Shown: positions 46,962 to 57,379 of the stretch, one piece after another
Layout: every line of letters begins with the position of its first letter
Numbering within the stretch: position 1 is the stretch's first letter
From: Parietaria judaica
Taxonomy: Eukaryota > Streptophyta > Magnoliopsida > Rosales > Urticaceae
Direction: 5' to 3'
Assembly (NCBI GenBank): GCA_954871525.1
Contig: OX940871.1
Location: forward strand, 16,026,532 to 16,090,531
Length of the DNA: 64,000 nt
Made by a program: the position numbers and the translations under genes
Notes under the pieces: model-generated
The model's input: only the letters and a program-made list of their open reading frames with translations
Database searches by the model: none
Told to the model about the DNA's origin: nothing

Positions 46962-47834
46962 ATGACGAGCTCTTCGGTGAAACCCACGAGATCTATCAGC
47001 TTGCCGTCACGGTTAAGCCCTAGCGTCGAGGCGATCGAAGCGCAGCTTAACAAGCTGAAGACGAACTGGGAAAACCCTAGAGAAAGGTGTGTGGGAATGG
47101 AGGATATTCAGACAGGCCTGTCTGACCTCGTCCACTTGTATAACTCTACTCAGCAACTCTTCCAATATCGGTCACTTCTCCCAAGCGCCTCGAGAAATAT
47201 CGTTGACGAAGCGATCGACGGGTCTGTAGCAATCCTTGACGCCTGCGCCACCGCGCGAGACTTGCTTGTGAGGACGAAGGACGGCGTGCGAGCCCTCCGC
47301 TCATCGCTGCGTCGGAAGGACTGTTCGGGCGTTGAGAGCGCCGCGAACTCTTTCGTGTCTTTCAGAAAGAGTGCCAAGAAGGAAATCGCTAAGAGCCTTA
47401 GGGCTCTAAAGGCGACGCAAAGAAGTCAAGTCGAAGCCTTGCCATGTGTGCATGAGGATCGCTCGCTTGATGTTGCTACGAGAGAGTCAAGCTCCGTGGC
47501 CATCTCCATCTTATGGTGCCTCTTCATGTTGTTGTCAGAGCCGGCAACGAAGACTAAGGCAAGTGGTTGGAATCTGGTCTCGAAGTTGGTAATGATTGGC
47601 TCGCCGGCAAAAGAAGACAGAATCTTCAACGAAGTCGGGAGCGTTGACTTGAGTGTCGCGTCTTTGCTAGGGCAACTGAAGACAAACAAGAAGAATATTG
47701 TCGGAGTTGAAACCGTGCAGAGCCGATTAGAAGCTCTTGACAGTTTTGTTGATGGCCTGGAGTCTGGATTGGACAGCTTGTTTAGATGCTTGTTACAGCA
47801 TAGAGTCTCTCTTCTTAATCTCCTAACACCTTGA
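46962..47834 (+). CDS. DUF241 family protein, intact (copy 4)
   Basis: An intronless 290-residue frame from the ATG at 46962 (MTSSSVKPTRSISLPSRLSP) to the stop at 47832-47834. The open frame extends upstream to 46908 without an ATG (the codon there is TTG). The start at 46962 is chosen because it matches copy 1 exactly and follows the shared leader CTCTCACGTAAA. Family motifs: GMEDIQTGLSDLVHLYNSTQQLF, DACATARDLLVRTKDG, SSLRRKDC, FRKSAKKEIAKSLRALKATQ, VQSRLEALDSFVDGLESGLD and the LLQHRVSLLNLLTP ending. Predicted to be an all-helical soluble protein. The molecular function of the family is not established. Its closest relatives in the window are copies 1 and 3, and the 3' flank is shared with copy 3. 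Confidence 0.9.
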   Translation: MTSSSVKPTRSISLPSRLSPSVEAIEAQLNKLKTNWENPRERCVGMEDIQTGLSDLVHLYNSTQQLFQYRSLLPSASRNIVDEAIDGSVAILDACATARDLLVRTKDGVRALRSSLRRKDCSGVESAANSFVSFRKSAKKEIAKSLRALKATQRSQVEALPCVHEDRSLDVATRESSSVAISILWCLFMLLSEPATKTKASGWNLVSKLVMIGSPAKEDRIFNEVGSVDLSVASLLGQLKTNKKNIVGVETVQSRLEALDSFVDGLESGLDSLFRCLLQHRVSLLNLLTP

Positions 47835-48443
47835 GATCTTTAGAGAGAATTTTGAATATTCTTTATTTGTACATAGCTAGCTAATACTAACCAGTCATGG
47901 CATCTGAATTGAGTGCATGGTTTTTTTGTATAATCAAGAAACGATTTTCCTTTTTCAACGGCATATGTCATTCTATCTTCTATATATATATACATCTAGT
48001 GAATTGGCACTCCGGTTATCGAAGAAAAAAAATATCGATCATGAATTTGATTGACTTTACAATGCGAAAGACTTTACAATCACATCCAAAAAATACTAGA
48101 AAAAGAAAACAAGAGAACAAAACACTAGCTAAATTGAATAATACGACAAGAAAAATTGAAGCAAAATGATTAGAATAACCTACTACATGAAAACTAATAA
48201 AACTAAATTAAAAAAATATGCCGGTAAATTAATGAAAAATCCGTAAACTCTCATCAGGAATAAATGGAAAATAATTGGAGGATAACCTATGCTGGTAAAT
48301 GGTAAGCCCTCATTGGGAATAAATAATTAGTAAAATCATTAAAAACATATAAAAGCGGTTTCATAAAAAACAAAACAAAAAACTACAATTTCAAAAGTAC
48401 TTAAGTTGTTCGGACATACGGAGTATAGAGTCAATTAAAAAAA
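47835..48443. other. 3' flank of DUF241 copy 4, no further gene
   Basis: The first ~100 bp (GAGATCTTTAGAGAG, then CCAGTCATGGCATC) repeats the 3' flank of copy 3 at 13947-14010. The rest is AT-rich with no coding support. The frame at 47897-48169 is Lys/Asn-rich because of base composition. Confidence 0.4.
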
Positions 48444-48899
48444 GGGTAAATGAACAAAATGCCCATTTTGTATCAAATTTTTAAAAAACTACCCATTGTG
48501 TGTATTTTTTACTCTCACAAACGGACATTTCTTAAAAGTTTTGACACAAAAATGGGCATTTCGTACAACTTTCATTAAAAAAAATTGTGGCAAAAGTACT
48601 TAAGTTTTTTTTTTTTTTTTTTGAATATAGATAGACCTCATTCATTTCTTCGTTAGTTTTTTTTACTATTTATGTTAGTGATGACGTCAACGCAAGTTAA
48701 ACAAATAAACTCAAACGATAAAACCACGAATATCAAATTAAACTTGTATGTAAACTCAAATTCTTTGAGCATCAACAACGCAAATTCTTATTGTTCTTAT
48801 CATTTTCTCTCTCTAATTCCCAGTTTATCTCCCCAATAGCATTGTGATTTTCGTTGTTAACGTCATCATTAACAAATGGGCATTTCTCTCATTTACCCT
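48444..48899. mobile_element. MITE with ~27-bp terminal inverted repeats
   Basis: The left end GGGTAAATGAACAAAATGCC (continuing CATTTTGT) is matched by the reverse complement of the right end, GGGTAAATGAGAGAAATGCC (continuing CATTTGT). The 456-bp body has no coding frame and contains further ATGGGCATTT words and a T run at 48607-48622. Flanks are A/T runs, so the target duplication cannot be defined. A non-autonomous DNA transposon, possibly Mutator-related; that assignment is a guess. Confidence 0.75.
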
Positions 48900-50457
48900 A
48901 TTTTAAAAGTCCTTCTGGTAATATAATATTTTAAGCGATTTATACAATATGTATTATAAGATTGACTATATATATAAGAAATAAATAATCAAGAAATCAT
49001 TAGTATTAAAAATTATAGTCAATTGTGTGATATTGATTGTTATATATAGCCTTAAAATAGCAAATAATAATAAAAAAAAAAAGTTATTATGTTTTGAATT
49101 TGGATATAGCATTTGCATGAAAAATTCTACCATAGAAATTTGTATTCCCTTGCAAAAATTAATTTGCCACTTTCTTGAACAAATTATGGACCAATGATGT
49201 TATCTACATTGTTGCGGAAAAGGAGTCTTTTAACTTTTAAGAGATATTTTCAACTATTATTTTTTGGTATCTGATTCTTCTTATTACACTGTATAGTCAT
49301 TGGTATTATAGTGTGTATACTTATAAATTCTATATATGACTTTATTTATTGATAATTTAGTAGCGATGGAAAAAAAATGAAAAACAGGATCCGAATTTTT
49401 TTTTGTCTATATATAGTAACATCAACATCTCACATAAAAGAATGTGAGTAATCACACTCTAAATACACTCAATTACAGAAGTTCTAACTTCAAATTATCT
49501 GTATTTTTTATAAATTAATAATAATAGAACTATTGAATTAATTAAATTATCAAATTATTTATACATGTTTTGATAATCAATATCTCCGATGAAGGATAAC
49601 GATTAGCTCGTCAAGCTGTGTAACTTGGTTTTGATGCGAGGAAGAAATGCCGATTAATAAGATAGTTGTTAACAGTCTTACAATTATTTTAACTAGCAAA
49701 AAACTCTCTATTTAATTTTAAAATATTGATATAATTAAAAATATTTTATTAAAATACTAATATCAGAAATATCAAGAGCATACATAAACCACTAATACGA
49801 TTAATAAAAATAACAATGAGTCTTCTGTTGTTTTTTTAAGCACACTTTTATAATCATTTTTTAGCTATATGATTATTTATCTAATATTTAAATATTAATT
49901 TAAATATTTAAAATATTATTGAAATCGGATACTCACGATGTTGGTGATGTTGTCACGACAAGTATATCAACACAATAAAAGTCAAATTACCAAATATGTG
50001 TATAAGTAATAGAGGGACAAATGAACACGTGATATATGGTCACACAATTCGCGAACCTCTCGTGGGAACCTACTCTGTCTGTGGAGCACTGACTCATATA
50101 TTTTATACCACTGAAAAACATTCAACAATGTTACAAGGTTACACATGACCCTTATTTGAGTTTCACAAGGGAATAGACAACTCTCACTCAAGACCAGACA
50201 CAACTGGTGATCCAACTCCAGGGAAAAAGTATAAATTTAACTGTTTTTGAATGTTTCAGCTGTCTTGGGATGCTTCAACTTTCTTCAGCCAGTCATCAGT
50301 TCACAAATGAGATCTCAAGACCCTCCAGCTTTGAAGATCAAAGTGCTTGATGTTCATTCATGTCCAGCAAAGGCTAAATAGGAGGTTCTTCTTGGCATTC
50401 AAATAAGAATTGAAGGTAACAGATACCTTCAACTAGATCAATTCCAGCTTCAATCAT

Positions 50458-50516
<59 letters not shown>

Positions 50517-51776
50517 TGACCTGGTTGATCGCGGCAATAACTCAGACGAAGATCTTTGACTCTTGTATCGAATCTCTTCCGTAAATGCGCAGTCTTCTAC
50601 AACTTGTCGAACCTTCTGTTGTCTTGAAAAGTCTTCTAAACAACTTGTTTTATTAATCATAATGACAAAACAAAAGAAGTAAACAATGTTCTTAACTTCT
50701 TACAAATATATGATTAAATATATAATATTATTTTTATTGTCTTATTAATTTATATGTCAAGTGAAACTTTTATACTCTTTTAAATATGATAAATTTTGTA
50801 TTTCGAATTCAAACTAAAAAATATATATTTATTTAAAGTTATTAATTTAATAATATTTTAATATATAAATTGCGACCAATATAATTCACCAACGTAATTA
50901 AATTACAATGCTAGAGATATATTTCGAAGTTTTATGTATACAATAGTGGAAATTTCGATGTTTTATAAATACGATAGTGTAAGGCAAGACGACAAATGAT
51001 ATCGATGGCCAAAAATGCACTGCATTTGAAGTTAATAACTTCCAAAACCATTAATTAAATCATAAAAACTAAAATTCCTAGGGAATTTATATTTAAATTT
51101 CGCTTAATATATAGTTCATTGGGAAGTGAAAAGTCACTGAAAACTGACTTGTATTAATTATAAGTTCATTTGCTTTTCTCGTCTTTCGAAAAGACTCTTT
51201 AAATTCTATCTGATTTAACCTTATTATAATATAATTTTTGAACTAACTAGATGACCATTTACTTTCTTGTAGCAAATTAATCTCAAAAAAATATTCAAAA
51301 TTTAGTAATAGATCTAGGAAGTAGGAACTAGGAACTACCAAAATAACAAATATTCGTAAAATACCCAATACTATACAAGTTACTTCTTATATTTTAATTT
51401 TTTTTTCGAGTTCATTCATCAATCTATTATTTCAATTTCAACTTATAAGCTTCTTCGTTTAATATTATATATAAATACAAAGATGCGCATACATTCTAAT
51501 CTAGGTGCTTATATTTTGCACTATTATTTCGAAAAAGAGCTCATATTATGATTCTATTACTAGTATATTCTGTACTTCTTTAATATTTATATAATTAGTC
51601 TTATGAATCGACACCCCTTACTCTTAGGCCGTAGCCTTCAATATTCCAATATTTATATTCTTAAAATAAAAGTAATACATGAAGCAACCAATACATAGGA
51701 TTATTAATTCGGCAACGTCTCTCTCTTTATAACTCGTCCATTTCTCCATTGTTGGTCTTTGGAGAAGGTTTCAAGT
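48900..51776. other. Intergenic, AT-rich, no gene seen
   Basis: No supported gene. A less AT-rich stretch at about 49930-50230 contains TTGTCACGACAAG and a minus-strand open frame (49982-50215) without a recognisable family. It could be a retroelement LTR fragment but this is unproven. The trinucleotide repeat at 50458 lies here. The last ~70 bp (CTCTCTCTTTATAACTCG at 51720-51737) may hold the helicase promoter. Confidence 0.4.
50458..50513. repeat. ATG microsatellite
   Basis: About 18 uninterrupted ATG triplets. It creates an artificial poly-Ile open frame on the minus strand (50454-50660), which is not a gene. Confidence 0.95.
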
Positions 51777-52469
51777 ATGCAGATGGGTTATAAGGAGAAG
51801 GAGAAGAATGAGAGAGTCATTGTCGGAAGAAGCTTGATTGAGATAGTATTTTCATGGTCTGTTCAGGATATTCTCAACGATCAATTCTATAAAGACCAGG
51901 TACTTCTATACATGATCTATCTATGACATACAAATAGATATATTATAGTAGTGTATAGGCAAAGCAAAGTATGCAGAGAGAGAAATAAGAACTATATATG
52001 CATGTGAAACTCGTGCATGGAAAATCTGTCAAATACGTGAATCGTTTTGTAATGGAATTACTTCTTTTTTGGTTAATCTTTACTTAAAATTATGTGCTCT
52101 AAACGTTTCTAGTCTTGTTTATATTATGCTACATGTTCTCAGAAAGTAGCTAGTTATTTTATTAGACTCGTCTAATCTCTTATTAATATTTCAAATAACC
52201 TATATATTCCTATATAAATTGTGGGACAAATTAATATTGTTAAAATCTATTAATTTTTATATTCAAAACCCGGGTTTATATTATATAACCTGGGACTTTT
52301 ATCTTGCATATTCAGGCTTTACCAATTGAAAACCTAAATGCGAATGTTTCCGAAACCTGAGAATCCATTTACAATTCGAGATTTTGATGTTAAAAAACAG
52401 GATTTGGATTAAGTTTTTTACCCTACTTTACTGATGGTTTAGATTCTTGAAAAACGGCTAATTAAAAAA

Positions 52470-52585
52470 GGGCTTATTAGCAAAAGCCTCAATAAAATTC
52501 AAACTATTTAAAAAAGTACTCAAAGTTTCAATAATCTAAATTATACTCATTTTAAATTTTGTTTTCCATAATTACCCTCAAATCA
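52470..52585 (+). repeat. Left terminal inverted repeat of the Pack-MULE
   Basis: Pairs with 57380-57491. The outer 16 bases differ by one substitution; similarity then falls but the order of A-runs and CTCA words is kept. Immediately inside follows a CT-rich region (52585-52800) with repeated CTTCTCCCTCGAGCTCTGCC units resembling a plant 5' leader, from an unidentified source. Confidence 0.75.
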
Positions 52586-52970
52586 CTTTTCTCCCTCTTC
52601 TCCCTCTTCTCCCTCGAGCTTTGCCCTAACTTTCTCTCCTCTGCGTTTTCTGTATCGCCATTCTTGCCTTCTCTCCAAATCGCGAGCTCCTTCTCCCTCG
52701 AGCTCTCCTCTCGTGCCCTAACTATTCCTTCTCCCTCGAGCTCTGCCCTAGTTCCTCTTCTCCCTCGAGCTCGAGCTCTGCCCTAGTTCTGGATATTCAG
52801 CAACGCAAAAACCCCCATTTCCGATCGATTTCCCTCTCTGCCAGGAGCTCCACCAAACCCTAGCTGCCACTGGTTAGTCTCGATCGAGTTGCGTGGACCC
52901 TCCCTGAACGAGTCCCTCGACAGATACCCTCAGTTGTTTGAGAACACTTCCAGCGGAGAAGCCAAGAAGT
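52586..52970 (+). other. CT-rich leader-like segment and unidentified gene fragment
   Basis: Four or five copies of TTCTCCCTCGAGCTCTGCCC-type units at 52590-52785 are followed by a stretch with coding-like composition (for example LNESLDRYPQLFENTSSGEA at about 52901-52960, plus strand). I do not recognise the parent gene. It abuts the PHD-finger fragment, which is on the other strand, at about 52980. Confidence 0.35.
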
Positions 52971-53639
52971 TCAGCCATTCAAGGAGCCACACTTGGGCTC
53001 CGAGCACTGGATCGCGCACCCATTGGTCTCCTTACACACGTAACACCTCTCTTCCCATCGATTCTTCGGAACCTTCGAGTAATCGATCCCTTCTCTCCCC
53101 TCCGAGTCCCTGAAGAACACCTCGGGGACGAACAGCGCGCACACCAGGTGGGCCCATTCGTCGCCCTCGGCCTTGCCTGAGACCGGCTTCATTGCTCCGC
53201 CTCTGTTTGGGCAGAGGCAGCACGAGGACGATGCGTTGGATTGGGGATTCGAGCTCCGGGTGGCGATGCATTGCGCGCAGAACCAATCGCCGTCGGGGAT
53301 TTCGTTGATCAATGGGCTTCCGTAGCACGACACGTGGACCATTAGATCACAGCCGTCGCAGAGCACAATCGGGTCTGACGGGTCTCCGTCGGTGCTCTGG
53401 CAAACGGCGCAAACTATGCCGTCATCGTCAACAATATCAGAGATTTTGGATGTCGGTTTTTCTGGATCTTCAGATTGAGAACGTTCTTCATCCTCGGAGA
53501 CTTCCGATGCCAATTGCTTTGGATAGCCATTACTGTAGCTTATTGAATGTGAATGACTTTTGTAGCTTGAAAACTGTGGCCGATCTTGGGCTTGTTTAGT
53601 TGTAGAAATCTTATACAGAATTGTTTGTTTTTCTGACAT
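52971..53639 (-). pseudogene. PHD-finger protein gene fragment (PHD plus truncated extended PHD)
   Basis: A 222-residue frame from the ATG at 53639. Residues 77-124 are a complete PHD finger (C77, C80, C94, C97, H102, C105, C121, C124; VCAVCQSTDGDPSDPIVLCD). Residues 140-217 start an extended PHD (C140, C143, H164, C167, C199, C202, C208, C212, C217) but the sequence leaves the family at CGSLNG and stops, losing the last zinc ligands. The parent is a plant JADE/BRPF-like chromatin reader with PHD followed by extended PHD. The open frame has no disabling change before the truncation, so a fragment with one intact histone-reader finger could be translated. Its position inside the Pack-MULE indicates capture from a host gene. 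Confidence 0.8.
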
Positions 53640-53792
53640 GCCATGTAGGGATACTTGAGGCAGAAGTATCTAAAGTTTATCAAAGAATTTAAGTTATTAG
53701 GTTGTAATCCCGCAATCTATTGATCAATAATCAATCTATTAAGCTCGGTGAAGATTAAAAGAAGTTTTTGTTTGTAAAAGTACAGTGTAAAG

Positions 53793-53910
53793 ATGGTAAA
53801 AATCAAGGCAACAAGTGCGGCGCTAGAAACCGGGGCAACAATTGCGGCTCAGCCGCAGGGAGTGGCCACAGATTCATGCAAAATTGTGGAGCGCAAGCGC
53901 AAATCGGCAG
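53793..53910 (+). other. Possible small exon, unidentified
   Basis: From ATG at 53793 the frame reads MVKIKATSAALETGATIAAQ and continues to a GCAG/GTAATT boundary at 53910/53911 that could be a 5' splice site. A TTTGTAG acceptor near 53981 leads into a short Lys-rich stretch soon closed by a stop. Composition is coding-like, but no family is recognised. It is probably another captured piece. Confidence 0.3.
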
Positions 53911-54239
53911 GTAATTATATCCCTTTATAATTCCATTTACTTTATGTCAATTAAGTAACTTACATACCTCTATATTTGTAGGAATAAGCTGAGAAGGTTG
54001 AAACATCTATGAAGACATTTAAAAGAAAAGTTACAAGGGCTTCGAAGAAAGCAAATGTGTGATTTAGTTTTAGTCATTATCATTTTCGAACATATGGTCT
54101 GTGACCAATTTGTCTGCTTTATTTTTTCTTCCTTTTAAACTCTTATGACTATTACCTTTACTTATTGGATTACATGTGTTTAATCCGAATTAATGTTACA
54201 TAGTTAATTAATGTTTACCTTTACTTTCAGTTACATAAA

Positions 54240-55870
54240 TATAACTTATGTAACAACTAGAATTTAAATTGTGTAGTTACATAAGTTACACTTTTGTAAC
54301 TTATGTAACTTCAGTTGCGAAAATGTAACTTTGGTTACCATATTGTAACTTTGGTTACGATAATGTAACTTCGGTTACAAAAATTTAAAATAAATTAAAT
54401 TAGTGTACCTTCAGTTACGATAATGTAACTTTGGTTACCATAATTTAACTTTGGTTACGATAATGTAACACCGGTTACAAAAATTATTTTAATACTTCCA
54501 AATTAAATCGAAAAGCACTAAATTATTATATGAACAAATATATTGAAATTGTAACTCCGGTTACAAAAGTGTAACTACAGTTACAACAATGTAACTCCAG
54601 TTACAAAGTGTAACTGGAGTTACATAAATGTAACTTCAGTTACGATAATGTAACTTTGGTTACCATAATGTAACTTTGGTCACGATAATGTAACTTCGGT
54701 TACAAAAATTTAATTCCAATTAAATTAGTGTACCTTCAGTTACGGTAATGTAACTTTGGTTAACATAATGTAACTTCGGTTACAAAAATTTAATTCAAAT
54801 TAAATTATTGTAACTTCAGTTACGATACTGTAACTTTGGTTACCATATTGTAAATTTGGTTACGATAATGTAACTTCGGTTACAAAAATTTAAAATAAAT
54901 TAAATTAATGTACCTTCAGTTACGCTAATGTAACTTTAGTTACGATAATGTAACTTCGGTTACAAAAATTTAAAATAAATTAAATTAGTGTAACTTCAGT
55001 TACGATATTGTAACTTCAGTTACGATAATGTAACTTTGGTTACCATGATGTAACTTTGGTTACGATAATGTAACTTTGGTTAGGATAATGTAACTTCGGT
55101 TACAAAAATTTAAATTAGTGTAACCACATGTACATTAGTGTAACTATAATGATTGTGGTCATAGTATTACCTAATTGTGGTCATAGTATTACATAATTGT
55201 ATGTCACTATTTTTTTCACAATATTTCAATTTAAATTCTTTTTTGTAACTCAAATTATGTGAACTTATTGCTACGTACCTTTAGATGGAAACTGGATTAA
55301 TATAATTATGTAACATAAGTGTAACCATATATTACTAGAATTACGAAAGTGTAATACCTGTTACAAAAGCGTAACACCGGTTACAAAAATTATTTTAATA
55401 CTTCCAAATTAACTCGAAAAGCACTAAATTATTATATGAACAAATATATTGAAATTGTAACTCCGGTTACAAAAGTGTAACTACAGTTACAACAATGTAA
55501 CTACAGTTACCATAAAGTAACTTTGGTTACGATAATGTAACTTCGGGTACAAAAATTTAATACAAATTAAATTAATGTAACTTCAGTTACGATAATGTAA
55601 CTTTGGTTACCATAATGTAACTTTGGTTACGATAATGTAACTTCGGTTACACTAATTTAATTCCAATTAAATTAGTGTAACTTCGGTTACGCTAATGTAA
55701 CTTTGGTTAGGATAATGTAACTTAGGTTACAAAAAATTAAAATAAATTAAATTAATTTAACTTCAGTTACGATAATGTAACTTTGGTTACGATAATGTAA
55801 CTTTGGTTACCATAATGTAACTTCGGTTACATAAAAATAATTCCAATTACAACAGAGTAACCACATTTAC
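54240..55870. repeat. Tandem array of GTAAC-N4-GTTAC hairpin units
   Basis: By eye I count about 37 perfect GTAACNNNNGTTAC sites between 54325 and 55830, and about a dozen more with one arm mismatch. Most are spaced at 20 bp with GATAAT or CATAAT linkers. Groups of three or four units are separated by an AT-rich spacer (AAAAATTTAA..AAATTAAATT), giving a higher-order period near 100 bp. Loops vary (TTTG, TTCG, TTCA most often; also TCCG, TACA, ACCG, TCCA). A ~130-bp stretch at 54473-54600 recurs at 55375-55510, so part of the array was duplicated as a ~0.9-kb block. There are no coding frames. Confidence 0.92.
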
Positions 55871-56099
55871 AATAGCGAAATTCTATTGTGCAGACTGCAC
55901 CAATTGGTAGGTCGGGCGCATCCAAACCCATCTCCATTAACTGCACCAATTGCAATGTGCAGCTGCAATACCGAGCTGCCTCACACCGAGCGCTCCGTAC
56001 CTCACTTCCACTTCATCAGCCTAAGCAATAAAAGTAACACGTTCACGTTTCGCGGGATCAATAACCAGACAAGAAACCTAAGGAAAATATAAGCTCTAC
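55871..56099. other. Junction region and PARP3 intron remnant
   Basis: A short non-coding stretch with CTGCACCAATTG repeated at about 55904 and 55941. The minus-strand GTAGAG at 56099-56094 is a good 5' splice site following the PARP3 exon, so this side is probably the start of the next PARP3 intron, cut by the capture breakpoint. Confidence 0.45.
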
Positions 56100-56838
56100 C
56101 ATGTCAATGGGAAAGAACTTCAATGGCTTCTTCTGGATCTTCTTCTCTCTCTCCCACGGTAGGAACTCGTTGCCAGTGACTTCCTCAAACAGCCTCGCGA
56201 ATTCCTCAATAGCACCTTCCTCGTCCTCCCATTCTTCGAGCCTTTCCTCGGTACTATTTTCATCGCCGAGTTTTGCTTTCTTGTAGTACAAATGGAGACC
56301 GCTCTCCGGCACGGTTATAAGCTGTGTAATGCAGTAACTGCAGGGGAAAAGGAAAAAACCAGTCAGGAAGCAACCTAAACACTCCGCTAGTTAAGAAAAA
56401 ACGTGAAGAATAAAAAAACGCATTACTGATTCAGTCCTTTCGCAAGATCACAAAGAGTAAACGCGCAATTGTACAGCAAGCCGTCCTTCTCCAGGATTTT
56501 GCCTCCTTGTTCTTGCAATTTAGTGTCCTTGTAGACTCCTCTCTTTCCATAGAGCTTGAGCTGTAAATAACCACAACATATAAGAACAGAGAGATCGAAG
56601 TTCATCTACAAATACTGAAGCTTAGTGCTTCAGATCATACTTCAGCCGAAAGAGATTCTAGTGCTTCTTCGCTCGGATCTTGTTTGTCCCACGGGATTCC
56701 CTTTCCATCCACAGATAGATCGGAGACTATGTCGTACGCTTCGATAGGCTGCGGTTCTTTCTTCTCGATACTTTCGACTTCGATCGAACCAAATAGCATC
56801 GATCGAAACTTATAAATTTGGCTGAAAACAAAAACCAA
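56100..56838 (-). pseudogene. PARP3: PARP3 gene fragment with introns (WGR region)
   Basis: Three exons of the plant poly(ADP-ribose) polymerase PARP3 on the minus strand. Exon from about 56838 to 56641 (IEAYDIVSDLSVDGKGIPWD through ALESLSAE); exon 56560-56427 (LKLYGKRGVYKDTKLQEQGG ... LYNCAFTLCDLAKGLN); exon 56338-56100 (YCITQLITVPESGLHLYYKK ... PLKFFPIDM). Introns 56640-56561 and 56426-56339 keep GT and AG borders. The pieces cover the WGR domain and stop before the regulatory and catalytic domains, so no ADP-ribosyl transfer activity is possible. Kept introns show capture at DNA level, not through mRNA. It is inside the Pack-MULE and on the same strand as the PHD and L21 pieces. Confidence 0.78.
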
Positions 56839-56949
56839 CCTGAAGGAATCGACTTCGATCGGAGAGAAGTGAGCTTCGAAGCCTTGGTGAAGAAGAATCG
56901 AGCTGTTCAGTGAAGAAGAAGAATCATCTCTGAATCCACAAAATTCGGC

Positions 56950-57267
56950 TCAAATCGATGTCCGTACCATAACAACGGCGAAGATCTCCTCGCGCATCGG
57001 GGCTGGAAGCTCCTTCGGCGAGGCCTCGACCGGCTCCGCGTCTTCGATTACCGGCGCGTCGACCTCCGCGTCGATGGCCGGCGCGTCGGAGGCCTTGGGC
57101 GGAGGCGGGAGAGCGCGTCTGGAGGGAGCTCTCAGAGAGAGCTTGCTGGCCGAAGAAGAGGAAGAGGGGAGAGAGAGGAATCTGTTAGTGTGGTGGATGC
57201 GAGCATTGTTGGAGAGGGTGCATTGGAGGGCGAGAGAGGAGCAGAGCGAGAGAGACGAGGACGCCAT
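56950..57267 (-). pseudogene. Plastid ribosomal protein L21 first-exon fragment
   Basis: ATG at 57267: MASSSLSLCSSLALQCTLSN, then a Ser-rich, basic chloroplast transit-peptide-like segment, an acidic Pro/Ala-rich spacer, and REEIFAVVMV at residues 91-100. That is the start of the mature domain of plastid 50S protein bL21. The similarity ends there and a chimeric RTSI tail leads to a stop at 56950. The ribosome-binding part is absent. It is captured in the Pack-MULE, directly upstream (minus strand) of the PARP3 exons, so a spliced transit-peptide/PARP3 chimeric transcript is conceivable. Family assignment rests on a short match, so moderate certainty. Confidence 0.62.
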
Positions 57268-57379
57268 GGCTGCGCAGAGAGAGAGAGAGCTGTTCGGTGA
57301 AGAAGAAGAATCGAGCTCACTGTTCGACGACGAAGAAGCAGGCTTCGAAGGCTGTTCGACGATGAAGGATTCGATATAT

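Noticed and set aside
49930..50230. Possible LTR fragment
   Set aside because: Composition differs from its surroundings, but no terminal pair, primer site or target duplication could be found.
50454..50660. Frame ending in a poly-Ile run
   Set aside because: Translation of the ATG microsatellite.
53312..53599. Plus-strand frame opposite the PHD fragment
   Set aside because: Antisense shadow of the PHD-finger coding sequence.
54240..55870. CRISPR-like array
   Set aside because: Plant nuclear context, palindromic ~20-bp units without unique spacers and no cas genes; it is a tandem hairpin repeat.
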